Shown: positions 43,141 through 52,450, counted from the stretch's first letter. The stretch is 52,500 nt of DNA from Symbiodinium natans (GCA_905221605.1 CAJNDS010000369.1:392501-445000), one strand, 5' to 3'. Numbers and translations: made by a program. Notes: a model not told the origin generated them from the sequence alone.

Positions 43141-44259
43141 ATGAACCCGCTGAAACCCCTGTACTTCCGTGCCGTGCGCGGATTGGCGCCAAGCCAAAGG
43201 TGTTGCAGAAGGGCAAAACGCAAACCCGAACTCTCTCCCACATTCTCGAAGAGGGTTTAGGGTTTAGGGTTTAGGGTTTAGGGTTTAGGGTTTAGGGTTT
43301 AGGGTTTAGGGTGGTCATGATGCTTAACATAGGTCTTGTGGTAGTTACATGGGCTCGTAGTATGGGCCCTTAGTTCTGGAACCTTTATATAACCTTTATC
43401 TGTAACCTATACATCCAAGGGCCCATACTTCAGAGCCCTTTAAGGATAAGGGGCCACAATAAGGGACCATGTAGTTACCCTTAGAAGAAGGGTAGTTCTC
43501 TAAAGTTGATCCCTTTGTATTTTCAGAGTGCCGTGATGTATAGGGGACCCAAAAAGGGTGCCCAAATAGAGAACTACCCAAAAACATCCAGCACTATTAT
43601 GCGTATTCTGCTTCGTATCTTTTCTGAAATGAAACGTGTGGTCATCATGCTTTGTTACACTATTACTATGCTTATTCGTGTTTTTATGAGTAGGATTATC
43701 ATTCTTTGTTGTACGTCAGAGTCGGGCCTTCCCAAGCCCCAGGCCTAAACCCTAACGCCTAAACCCAACCCTAAACCCTAATCCCTAAACCCCTAAACCC
43801 TCAACCTTAAGCCCATGCCCCTAACCCGCAAACCCCCAAACCCCAAATCTTAAATCCTAAAGCCCTAAACCTTAAAGCCCTACACCCTAAAACCCTGGAC
43901 CTGAAACTATATAGCCTAAACCCGAAACCCTAAACCAAAAAACCCCAAACAAAAACCCTAAACCTTCAGGGTTCATTCCTGCCACTCCGCGCGCAAAGCC
44001 TGGGCAGGGCCATATACATGAGGGGTCTCGTTGCCAGGGTGGGCAAGTCTTGGCAAGGAAGAGGAGGGTTCAGACCCCAAACCCTATCTAGGGTTTAGGG
44101 TTTAGGGTTCAGGGCCTCAAGCCTCAAACCCGATAACTTGGGGCTCTAGGAACGCCTGGGGCTGGCCTTCACCCAATGTTCGCGTTCAATGTTTACTGGG
44201 TTGAGGGGCTTCCTAGGCTTACCGCGGCAGAGGGTGTCGGCCTCATCCTTGGCAGGTGA
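43141..44259 (+). CDS. Gene 14, short, unknown; frames partly ambiguous
   Basis: Three coding-like stretches. At 43141-43254 one frame opens with ATG 43141 and reads NPLKPLYFRAVRGLAPSQ to a GTGTTG donor at 43199; another reads ARIGAKPKVLQKGKTQTRTL then SHILEE up to 43254. Exon 43970-44038 (or to about 44060) reads FIPATPRAKPGQGHIHEGS in the frame that phases from 43254, or PLRAQSLGRAIYMRGLVARV in a frame with better codons. Terminal exon 44150-44259 reads GAGLHPMFAFNVYWVEGLPR, LTAAEGVGLILGR and TGA 44257-44259. Two inverted-repeat elements occupy 43340-43579. No homology recognised. Confidence 0.42.
43340..43479. mobile_element. TIR element family C, copy 2
   Basis: Perfect 13-bp terminal inverted repeats, GGTAGTTACATGG and CCATGTAGTTACC; subterminal GTATGGGCCCTTAG and AAGGGCCCATACTTC are also inverted. 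MITE-like, 140 bp. Confidence 0.85.
43490..43579. mobile_element. TIR element family E
   Basis: Perfect 12-bp ends GGGTAGTTCTCT and AGAGAACTACCC, 90 bp long, 10 bp from the previous element. A relative may lie at 44996-45090 (AGTAGTTCTCCAAATTATAGG). Confidence 0.82.
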
Positions 44260-44676
44260 CGGTTCCCACTGCTTCAGCCCAGCATCCCCAAACCCCCAAA
44301 CCCTAAATTTCCGGAACTCCATCAATCCTGGGTTTTGGAGTACTAGACTTTAATACTTGCTCTGTTGGGTTCGGGGTTCCCCATTATAGCTTCTTCTCCT
44401 AAAAAGTACATACATTTTTCCCTAAACCCTAAACCCTAAACCCTAAACCCTAAACCCTAAACCCTAAACCCTAATAGGGTCTACTCCAAAGTAGGGATCC
44501 TAGAGGACCCTATGCCAGCCCCCGCACGAGCGACTCCCTCTTGGCCTTTGGTTAGGATTGCGGGGCCTGCATGGGGTTCCGAACACCCTAAGTCCTGAGA
44601 CCCTGAACCCTCGTGTGGGTTGAGGGTTTAGGGTTTAGGGTTTAGGGTTTAGGGTTTAGGGTGTAGCGGGTTCCAG

Positions 44677-46161
44677 ACTCTTGTAAGCAAGCTGTCATCG
44701 CCGTTTGCCCACCCTTGCGGGCCCAGCGAGCTTGACCGCAGCGGTTAAAAGTCTAAACCCTAAACCCTACACCCTAAACCCTAAACCCTAAGGCCTAAAC
44801 CTGGTAGGCTAAGGCTTCAGGGTTTCGGGCTGGGGGTTTAGGGTTCAGGGTTTAGGGTCTAGTGCATGGGGTTTAGGCTTTGATCAGGGTGTCCGGGCGA
44901 CTCGCTTGGCAAAGTTAGGCACCATGCTCACCTTGGAAAACTGCAGTTTCGTTGGGTCTCCTGAGTCCCTAAACACGAAGCTCTAAATTTATATAAGAGT
45001 AGTTCTCCAAATTATAGGGTCCCTGTGGGGGGTCCTTTATAAGGTCCCGTACTATAGGGGGTCCTTGCAAAAGGGAACCTAAATTACAGACCTCCCGCCC
45101 GTTTCTTCGGCAGGTGGCTTGTTGGAGTGTTAGGGTTTAGGGTTTAGGGGTTTAAGGGTTTAAGGGTTTAAGGGTTTAAGGGTTTAAGGGTTTAAGGGTT
45201 TATGGGTTTAAGGGTTTAAGGGTTTAAGGGTTTAAGGGTTTAAGGGTTTAAGGGTTTAAGGGGTTCGGGCATTCAGGGGTCTAGAGTTTCTTTCCTTGAG
45301 CTTTGCCTTTACCCGAGCCCGAAGCGCAAAACCCCCTGAACAGGCCCAGCCGAATCAAAACCTCAGCCCCGAAACCCTGTGAACCTACTTACCCCGAAAC
45401 CCTCAACCCTACACCCCAAAAACCCAAAGCCCCAAACCCTAAAACCCCAAACCCCCCAAAACCCTACTAAGCCCTGCTAAACCCTGGATTCGAAACCCGA
45501 AGGCCCCCAGCTCCAGTCTTCGAGATCCCCACTTCTTTCATGGGCTCGAGAAGCGATCGTCATCGGAGTCCCATAGGAGACGCGCCATGGCGCAAACGGG
45601 CAATGAAGCACTTGACGGTGCCACGCAGGACTGTGGCCCTGCCACGGGGGGGGGGGGGGTCCCTCCAAAATCTCTTGTGCTCATGCTCATGGGTACCCCC
45701 GCTCCTAGGTTTCCCCCCCTCCTAAATGGCCTTAATTTTTGGGGGAACCTTGGGGGTGGGGGTGGGGTAGTATAGAGGGTCGTAGGAGAACCCATGAAGT
45801 GGCATTTCTGCTGTTTTTGTTTCTCAAGCTTCCTTTTGGGCCTGCTGCCGCAAAACCCTAGGGACCAAACGAGCCCGGAAATCCCATTTAGGTCAAATTT
45901 AGGTTTAGGGTTGAGGGTCTATAGAGTTTCGGCGCAGGGTATTCGCACTCCCATGCAGGGGCTATATGTGGGCTACTTGGGAAGCAGGATCGAAGAGCTC
46001 AAGTGACCTTGGGGACGTATGGACGTAGCGTTGCCTGCTTACTATGTCTTAGCAAGTGGTCGGAGGTGCCTCTTCTCCTTCTTTCTCTACTTCTCTACGA
46101 CACCACCTCATTCTTTCCCTATCTCCGTCTTTCAGAACCCGCAAGCCATGTCGCGGTTGCC
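44677..46161 (+). CDS. Probable N-terminal exons of the cation channel gene
   Basis: Candidate exons 44677-44743 (VSKLSSPFAHPCGPSELDRS), 44888-44950, a 13-nt exon 45114-45126 with a strong pyrimidine-rich acceptor, 45517-45628 (LRDPHFFHGLEKRSSSESHR) and 46136-46161 (NPQAMSRLP) keep one frame with GT and GA donors and could run into the channel exon at 46428. They would form a hydrophilic cytoplasmic N-terminus. Confidence is low: 44888-44950 and 45517-45628 each have two open frames of similar codon quality, and the link 46161 to 46428 needs a 7-nt exon or another donor. Intron 46162-46280 (GAAATTAAATTT to CCCATTTCAG) may be a further introner. Confidence 0.38.
45142..45262 (+). repeat. (TTTAAGGG)n variant array
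   Basis: About 15 tandem 8-mers of GTTTAAGG, directly after the micro-exon candidate at 45114-45126. Confidence 0.9.
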
Positions 46162-46427
46162 GAAATTAAATTTTATTAGGGGAACCTTATTGGGGTCCTT
46201 ACGATAAAGGAATCCTACTACTTGGGGACTCAATTGGGGGTCCCTTCTTCGTAAACCCCAAATGTGGTGCCCCATTTCAGGACACCTGCCCTAAACCCCA
46301 AACCCCAAACCCTGAACCCTAAACCCCAAACCCCAAACCCCAAACCCCAAACCCTAAACCCTAAACCCTAAACCCCAAACCCCAAACCCTAAACCCTAAA
46401 CCCTAAACCCTAAACCCTGCCTCGAAG

Positions 46428-46480
46428 GACTTCTCGGACCCCACGGACCCCCGGGCCGGCTCAAAGAGCCATCACAAGAA
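46428..46480 (+). CDS. Channel exon: pre-S1 cytoplasmic segment
   Basis: Reads DFSDPTDPRAGSKSHHKK, polar and basic. It joins the S1 exon in phase through a GC donor at 46481 (GCTCGG). A GT donor at 46484 would break the frame. Confidence 0.6.
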
Positions 46481-49400
46481 GCTCGGTGGGCCCTTTTGGG
46501 GCATGTTTATCTTTTCCCCGGTTCGGTTGAATATTACCCTAAACCCTAAACCCTAAACCCTAAACCCTAAACCCTAAACCCTAAACCCTAAACCCTAAAC
46601 CCCAAACCCCAAACCCTAAACCCTAAACCCTAAACCCTAACCATCCCAGGAAGATGAAGTTGGCTGGCAGCTTCGTGCACTCCACCGAGCCCAGGGATCA
46701 CCATTGCGCCAGGCTCCGGAAACTCCTCGGCAGCATTCACCTGGCCAACATCATGGCCCTTGTGGTTCTGGTGGATGCATATTGAACCTTGGGGGTGCAA
46801 AAGTCAGGAGCTTTTTTAAAATCCCTTCTGGGCTTTCCTTGGGGTGCAAGGGTAAAGAACCTTGTTTTTTTTTTTTTTAATCTCTTTTGGGTTTTACTTA
46901 GACTCCTCTAAGACACCCAATCCTGTCTTCCCCCCACACAGCAAACTCAGCCAGCACAGGCACGTGCGTTGACATCGACGCCAGGGCAGAGGGCGTTCAC
47001 ACGCCCGACATCTTCACGACGCTCTCAACGATGTGTCTGATGATGTACACTCTGGAGGCAGCGGCCTTGCTTCTTGCCTTTGGCCCGAGGCAGTTCTTCA
47101 GCGACTGGATAGGGACGCTCGATGTGATCATCGTGTCGTGCGGCTGGGCGGAGAGCCTTGGGGACGAAATGAACCCCAAGATTGGGGTCATATACCCGGA
47201 CTACTATAATTCCTTTAAGGTATGTGAACCCAAAAATTGGGGTCATATACCCTGACTACTATACTTCCTTTTAAGGTATATGAACCCTAAACCCTTTTTA
47301 AGGGTCATTTCGTCCCCAAGGAAGGTCATAACTGCAGCCGCCATGGTCGGCTCAATTGGCTTTCGCACGGCAGTGCTGCGCGCTCTGCGCCTGGTGAGGA
47401 TTGTCCGCCTCTTGCGGTCATTGAGACTTCGCCACGCATTCAGGGTGCAGGGTTTAGGGGTTTAGGGTTTAGGGTTCAGGGTTTAGGGTTTAGGGGTTAG
47501 GGTTTCTGGTTTAGGGTTTAGGGTTTAGGGTTTAGAGTTTAGGGTTTAGGGTGTTCGAGTGACTAGCGTGTTGGCTACGAATTAGCCGCCAAGCGCGCAT
47601 GTTGGATAAGCCTCAATCGAACTGAAGCGCCGCTTCCGCTGGATGCATGAGTACTCTTGAGGACCAAATGAACCCTAACAAAGGGGTCATATATCCTGAC
47701 TACCACAATTCCTTCTAAGGTAGATAATCCATAAGCCCTTTTAGGGTTCACTTTGTCCCCAAGGTACATCTGTGTCCAGGGATTAGGAACTCTACACGCT
47801 TCCTTTTTTCTTGAAATGCAGAAAAATGGGCCCGACAGCCAAGGAAGAGGATCCGAGCCCTGAAAGAGCTGTACAAGCTGGCTCTCATGATGGCCACGTG
47901 CTTCAAGGCCCTGCTCTGGTGCTTTCTGCTCTGCTTCATGGTGATGACCGCGCCTTGGGGACCCTAAATACACACATGTTGTAGGGGGTTTAGGGTTTAG
48001 GGTTTAGGGTTTAGGGTTTTAGGGTTTTAGGGTTTTAGGGTTTTAGGGTTTAGGGTTTAGGGTTTAGGGTTTAGGGTTTAGGGTTTAGGGCTACTGGCAC
48101 TTTGGGGGACGAAGGAGACATCAACCCAATACCGATGTGCTTTCAAGGGCTTTTATGGTGCACCTGACCGGGGATTAGCGCGATGTAGGGCACAGGCGCG
48201 ATTCCGATTTTGGGTTCACTATACCCTAAACCCGAAACCCGAAAACCCTAAATCCTAGACCCTAGACCCTAGACCCTAGACCCTAGACCCTAAACCCTAA
48301 ACACTAAACCCTAAACCCTAAACCCTAAACCCTAGCCCTAAACCCTAAACCCTAACCCCTCAGCCCAAGGTGTGGGCCATGCTGATGGTGGAAGTCGTCA
48401 GCCCGTATGTAAGGGGGATGAGCGTCTTCAGCAGCTGTCCACAATGCACGCGGGCTGTGAGTTCCGTCCCCTGGGCATCAGGTTTAGTCCCTAAACTTTA
48501 GTGTGTAGGGTTTAGGGTTTAGGGTTTAGGGTTTAGGGTTTAGGGCGAGGGTTGAGGGCTTAGGGTTTAGTGTTTAGGGTTTATTAACCGTTGACTCTAT
48601 AGGCGTTTTGGGATTTTTGGACTCTACGCGCGTCCCCAACAGCGGGAACTTTTAGGGAAAAGGGATGTCGGGTTTGTGGTCTAGGCTTCTAAGCCCTTAG
48701 CCCCTAAACCCTGCGCCCTAAACCCTAAACCATAAACCCTAAACCCTAAACTCTAAACCCTCAACCCGAACCCTAAACCCTACCCTCTTAAGCCAGCTGA
48801 GGTGATGGATGCGAATCTGCTGCTGTTCAAAACGGTGATTGCTGGCGATTCCTGGGGCGAAGTGGCTGTTCCCGTCATGCAGGAACGGTCGGGGGAGGGC
48901 CGGAGGAAGTCTAAACCCTAAACCCTAAACCCTAAACCCCAAACCCTGGACCCTAGACCCTAGACCCTAAACCCTAAACCCTGAACCCTAAACCCTAAAC
49001 CCTAAACCCTAAACCCTAAACCCTACACCCTACACCCTAAACCCTACCGATTGCTGAAAGCAGCTTGTGTTGTGGAGCTCGAAGTGATCCTACACTTCCA
49101 CAATCACTCAGCCATCTCGTATCTTTGCGACTGCCTTCCGGGGAAGCCCTGGTACCCCTAAACCTTAGACCCTAAACGGGGGGGGGGGGGGTGCGAGGTT
49201 TAGGCTTTGGGTTTCTCTTGGTTTAGAACAGCGTCCAAAATGCACGTGCATATAAGGGTGCGTTCAGGGGCCTTTGTGGCAGCAACCTGCAAGAGAGTAG
49301 GTGCTGGGATACCCTAAACCCTGCACCAGGAGTATCCTGGGACGGCCATCATCTTCATCGGCTCTTTGCTGTCGCTGGTCTTTGGCGTTCTGAATCTTAT

Positions 49401-51166
49401 TGCGGCTTCTTCTGCAGAAAGTGAGGGGTTTAGGGTGGAGGCCTTGGGATGAGGGCAGTGCTATAGGACTTAGGGTGCTTCTAAACCCTAAACCCCAAAC
49501 CCTAAACCCCAAGGCCTAAACCCTAAACCCTAAACCCTAAAGGGTTGAGGGTTGAGGGTTCACGGAGGCTGGAACCCTCAGATTTCTTCTTTTGCTTGTC
49601 CGCTGCCCCAAAAAATACCTGGCTCAGCGGATCTCTGGATTCGATCGAATGGTAGGGTTCAGGGGTTTAGGTTTGGGGTTCAGGGTTCAGGGTTCAGCCC
49701 TAGGGACATTTTATATTTTCAGTATTCGGTTGAAGAGGATGATCTTTCGGAAGATTTCTCAGAGGGTGCTAGCTGGGTTGTTAGTAGAAAGACCCTTTGA
49801 AGGATTCTCAGGCAACAGGTTAGGTTCTTACTTTTCTGGGCTGGAAATGGGATCAGGGTTCAGGGTTTCGGGTCCAATGCAGAGACCCTAACAGTGGGAA
49901 GGATTTGGGGCTTAATGGAGGTATTTGAGCCCTCCCTCGCCCTTGCTATGGGCAGCAGCGGCTCCCTTGCCACCTTGGTATGGGGTCTTCTCGTGCTTTA
50001 GTAGAGGGTTTATATAAAGGGTTTTCTAGATGGGGTTTAATAGGGTTTTATGGGGGTGTTATAGGGCTTGAAAGGGTCCTTCATAGGGCTTTAGTTGGGT
50101 TTTATAGGCTATTATGGGGCTTTACAGGGTGTTATGAGTTTTTATAGGCTGTATAGAGTTTGATGAGGCTCTTAGGGCTTGGGTAGCCAAAAGGCTCACC
50201 ATGCAGGTTTTTAGGGTTTAGGGTTTAGGGTTTAGGGTTAGGGTTTAGGGTTTAGGGTTTAGGGTTTAGGGTTTAGGGTTTAGGGTTTGGGGTTTGGGGT
50301 TTAGGGTTTAGGGTGTAGGGTTTAGGGTTTAGGGTTTAGGGTTTAGGCTTCTGGCGGTCATGTGCTGCTACCCGGCTGTTGGCGATCTCGGTGTTGAGGG
50401 CTCAATGATGTCGCAGGCCTTTTTTTCTTAAAATGCGCCGGGGGCTACGATGTTCAACTGTTGGTCTAAACCCTAAACCCTAAACCCTAAACCCTAAACC
50501 CTAAACCCTAAACCCTAAACCCTAAACCCTAAACCCTAAACTGGAGGTCGCCGTTGTGGTCGACACCTTCGCAGATGCTCGGCAACATGACGTCCAGAGC
50601 TTGGCTGAAGAGATGGAGGTGGAGATCGACCATGATCGACACTCGCCGTCCTGCAATTCCTGGGACCCTCTTTGCCTGCGTTATATGAAGCAGGGTTTAT
50701 ATGACTGTTTCTGGTGAGTGTACATAAGGTTCTTTTGGGGATACAAGAAATATAAGCCCTACTTCATATAGGTTGTACCTACTAGATTCAGGGTATTCTA
50801 CCTACAGCTTTTTATGGGTCGTACCTACTAATTCAGGGTGTTCTACCTACAGCTTTATGGGCTGTACCTACTAGTTAAGGGTAGTTACTAAGCTGTAGGT
50901 AGCTATGTAGAGCCCCACAGCTTTTGCGGAGCCAGCAAAAAAACAGGCCAGCAGTTTAGGGCTGAGGGGTATTTAGAGGTATTTAGGGCGCATTTAGGGG
51001 GTATAAAGGCGGACTTTGGGTGTATTTAGGGGTATTTAGGGAATTTAGGGGTGTAGGGCTGAGGGTATGGGCTGCGAACGCAAGGAACGATTCTGGCAAA
51101 GCTGTTCAAAAGGATGGACAAAGACGGGAGTGGGCAGCTCCTCGGACAGCCGCTTATTATTTTATT

Positions 51167-51197
<31 letters not shown>

Positions 51198-52450
51198 TTG
51201 GGGGGGGGGGTTGTTTTGTTTTGGGTTTAGCAGTTTCTTGCAATCAAAAACGCAATGCCCTGAAAACCCTAAACCCCTAAACCCCTAAACCCCTAAACCC
51301 CTAAACCCCTAAACCCCTAAACCCCTAAACCCCTAAACCCCTAAACCCCTAAACCCCTAAACCCTAAACCCTAAACCCTAAACCCTAAACCCGTTGATTC
51401 GGTTGGTGCGACAAACTGAGGCTGACTCTTTCGGAGCTCATCGAAGGAGCTTGCCGGGACCCTGCATTCCAGAGCCGGCTGCGCGTCATGGATGCCCGGG
51501 TGAACAGGGTTTAGGGTTTAGGGTTCAGGGTTTAGGGTTCAGGGTTTAGGGTTTACAGAAGATCAGGCTTCGGGTTTAGGTCTAGGGCCTCTTGTAAAGA
51601 GTCCTGAAAGCCATCCGAAACCCCCCCCCCCCCCCCCCAAACCCCTCAAAACCCCGAAACGATGATGGCCCTAGACCCTAAACCCTAAACTCTAAACCCT
51701 AAACCCTAAACCCTAAACCCTAAACCCTAAACCCTAAACCCTAAACCCTAAACCCTAAACCCTAAACCCTAAACCCTAAACCGTTGCGTTCTGGGCACAG
51801 GAGTAGTGAAAGCAAGTTGTCCGGGTGGAGGGGTTTAGAGGTTAGAGTCTCTGGGGATTGGGAGATCTGCTTTTGAAGTTCTACGGGTCCTCACCTCTGA
51901 ATTTCCCCAGGGTTAAGGGGTTTAGGGTTTAGGGCTCAGGGTTGAGGATAGACGTTGAAAGTGAGTTCGGGCCCCAAACCCACCCCAGTAGGGAGGGCCA
52001 AGAAGCTGTAGTGGCTGGCTGGGACTGTCGCCTAGGTTTCGGGTTTCGGGTTTGCAGTTTCTTGGGTTAGCGTTTCGGCATAGCGTTCTTCGGCTTTAGG
52101 GTTTAGGGTTTTGTCTTCTTCTGGCTTTGCCAGTTGAACGGATAGGAAGAATGGATTCATGAGGTGCGTAACACTGGCAGAGAACTATTGAAAGCGCTCT
52201 AAACCCTAGAAACCCTAAACCCAAAAAACCAGCATTTCGAGCCCTCTAGAAGCCCTAGAAGCCCTCGAAACCCCAGAGACCCTAGACCCCAAAAAACCCT
52301 TAACCCTAAACCCTAAACCCTAAACCCTAAAACCCTAAACCCTAAACCCTGAACCCTAAACCCTCGAAATTCTAAACAGTGATCCCGCCAACTCAGGACA
52401 TTGATGAACAGGACCTTGAGCAGCTGTTCCGGATGATTGACCAAGATCTT
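46428..52450 (+). CDS. Voltage-gated cation channel, single 6TM domain plus EF-hands (3' end outside window)
   Basis: Twelve exons keep one frame: 46428-46480, 46650-46783, 46942-47152, 47321-47444, 47848-47949, 48370-48456, 48802-48882, 49330-49401, 50547-50637, 51085-51136, 51421-51490 and 52397 to about 52450. In order they encode S1, S2-S3, an S4 with about eight regularly spaced Arg, S5, a pore loop with a GDSWG filter, S6 and two EF-hands. This layout is that of single-domain members of the NaV/CaV/CatSper superfamily with C-terminal calcium sensors, numerous in dinoflagellates and related to the algal EukCat channels. It should sit in a membrane as a tetramer and pass Na+ and/or Ca2+ on depolarisation, with Ca2+ feedback. 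Ten successive donors from S1 on are GA, GA, GT, GC, GT, GA, GC, GA, GC, GA. The second EF-hand is cut by the window edge. Confidence 0.88.
46650..46783 (+). CDS. Channel exon: S1 helix
   Basis: Reads MKLAGSFVHSTEPRDHHCAR, then LRKLLGSIHLANIMALVVLV and DAY. The IMALVVLVDAY stretch is S1. It ends with T at 46783 before a GA donor (GAACCTTGG); no GT donor keeps the frame, because the unspliced frame meets TGA at 46783-46785. Confidence 0.82.
46942..47152 (+). CDS. Channel exon: S1-S2 loop, S2 and S3
   Basis: At 211 nt this is the longest channel exon. It reads CVDIDARAEGVHTPDIFTTL, STMCLMMYTLEAAALLLAFG, PRQFFSDWIGTLDVIIVSCG, WAE. YTLEAAALLLAFGPRQFF is S2 with its conserved Glu; DWIGTLDVIIVSC is S3 with the conserved Asp. 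It ends GCGGA before a GA donor that opens the inverted-repeat element 47153-47320. Confidence 0.88.
47153..47320 (+). mobile_element. Introner, family A, exact intron in the channel gene
   Basis: Left CCTTGGGGACGAAATGAACC and right GGGTCATTTCGTCCCCAAGG are near-perfect inverted repeats. The element separates the S3 exon from the S4 exon and must be removed to keep frame (GA donor, AAG acceptor). Its core is internally duplicated: GGGGTCATATACCC-type units occur at about 47184 and 47239. Confidence 0.9.
47321..47444 (+). CDS. Channel exon: S4 voltage sensor
   Basis: Reads KVITAAAMVGSIGFRTAVLR, ALRLVRIVRLLRSLRLRHAF. Arg recurs every third residue (R..LR..LRLVRIVRLLRSLRLR), the S4 signature. 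It starts right after the CCCCAAG end of the element and ends AGG before GTGCAGGG. Confidence 0.92.
47656..47763. mobile_element. TIR element family A nested in a channel intron
   Basis: CTTGAGGACCAAATGAACCC at the left and GGGTTCACTTTGTCCCCAAGG-like sequence at the right, with the core GGGGTCATATATCCTGACTA. It lies inside intron 47445-47847, next to a short open stretch KRRFRWMHEYS (47605-47655) that may be a former exon. Confidence 0.8.
47848..47949 (+). CDS. Channel exon: S4-S5 linker and S5
   Basis: Reads RIRALKELYKLALMMATCFK, ALLWCFLLCFMVMT. S5 is CFKALLWCFLLCFMVM. GC donor at 47950; joins in phase to VWAMLMVE. The acceptor could also be two bases later, with the same frame outcome only if the S4 exon ended AG. 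Confidence 0.85.
48370..48456 (+). CDS. Channel exon: S5 end and extracellular turret
   Basis: Reads VWAMLMVEVVSPYVRGMSVF, SSCPQCTRA. Three Cys (two as CPQC) in the turret suggest disulphides. Donor GTGAGT at 48457; GTGA also begins the next exon. Confidence 0.87.
48802..48882 (+). CDS. Channel exon: pore helix and selectivity filter
   Basis: Reads VMDANLLLFKTVIAGDSWGE, VAVPVMQ. GDSWG aligns by position with TLESW/TxEGW filters of NaV/CaV relatives, so Asp is the filter acid. GA donor at 48883 (CAG|GAACGG). Confidence 0.9.
49330..49401 (+). CDS. Channel exon: S6
   Basis: Reads EYPGTAIIFIGSLLSLVFGV, LNLI. This is the pore-lining S6. GC donor at 49402; it joins to VAVVVDTFADAR, the end of S6. 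GAG follows the acceptor, echoing the GA of the upstream donor. Confidence 0.9.
49402..50546 (+). other. 1.1-kb intron of the channel gene
   Basis: GC donor, AG acceptor. Contains degenerate TTTAGGG, a stretch of GGGTTTTATAGGG-like sequence (49990-50170), G-strand heptamers (50212-50345) and C-strand heptamers (50467-50540) just before the exon. ORFs at 49552-49891 have no supported splice sites. Confidence 0.7.
50547..50637 (+). CDS. Channel exon: S6 end and cytoplasmic helix
   Basis: Reads VAVVVDTFADARQHDVQSLA, EEMEVEIDHD. It ends with C at 50637 before a GA donor, completing an Arg codon with the GA of the next exon. The coiled Glu-rich helix leads into the EF-hands. Confidence 0.87.
50685..50766. 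mobile_element. TIR element family D, copy 2
   Basis: ATGAAGCAGGGTTTATATGA and TATAAGCCCTACTTCAT are inverted; GTGAGTGTACATAAGGTTC and GGGGATACAAGAAAT match copy 1 at 19836-19955. Confidence 0.8.
50770..50912 (+). repeat. Tandem repeat of about 52 bp (TACCTACTAG...CTACAGCTTT)
   Basis: Units start GTACCTACTAGATTCAGGG, GTACCTACTAATTCAGGG and GTACCTACTAGTTAAGGG. The CTAAGCTGTAGGTA end resembles 1415-1466. Confidence 0.75.
51085..51136 (+). CDS. Channel exon: EF-hand 1 loop
   Basis: Reads TILAKLFKRMDKDGSGQ. DKDGSGQL is a canonical Ca2+-binding loop (positions 1, 3 and 5 are D, D, S). GC donor at 51137; the next exon starts GCTG, repeating the donor bases. Confidence 0.87.
51266..51392 (+). repeat. 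(CCCCTAAA)n then (CCCTAAA)n array
   Basis: About twelve 8-mers followed by heptamers, in the intron between the two exons that make EF-hand 1. Confidence 0.88.
51421..51490 (+). CDS. Channel exon: EF-hand 1 end and linker
   Basis: Reads LTLSELIEGACRDPAFQSRL, RVM. The SEL supplies the position-12 Glu of the first EF-hand loop. GA donor at 51491 (ATG|GATGCC), and the next exon begins GAC. Confidence 0.87.
51491..52396 (+). other. 0.9-kb intron of the channel gene
   Basis: GA donor and CTCAG acceptor. Holds TTTAGGG units near the donor, a poly-C run (51621-51638), a C-strand array (51670-51781), unique sequence 51782-52200 and C-strand repeats before the exon. No coding stretch with agreeing phase. 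Confidence 0.7.
52397..52450 (+). CDS. Channel exon: start of EF-hand 2 (incomplete)
   Basis: Reads DIDEQDLEQLFRMIDQD. A second EF-hand helix and loop start. The exon must leave frame before TAG at 52460; a GA donor at 52445 or a GC donor at 52452 are possible. The rest of the loop is outside the window. Confidence 0.78.

Noticed and set aside
49048-49155. Possible extra channel exon between the pore and S6
   Set aside because: The pore exon (VMQ) and S6 exon (EYPGTA) join in phase as in related channels; inserting this stretch would disrupt the pore-S6 link.
49552-49891. Overlapping plus-strand ORFs within the channel intron
   Set aside because: They include TTCAGGG/TTTAGGG repeats, lack agreeing splice sites, and the flanking S6 exons join perfectly without them.
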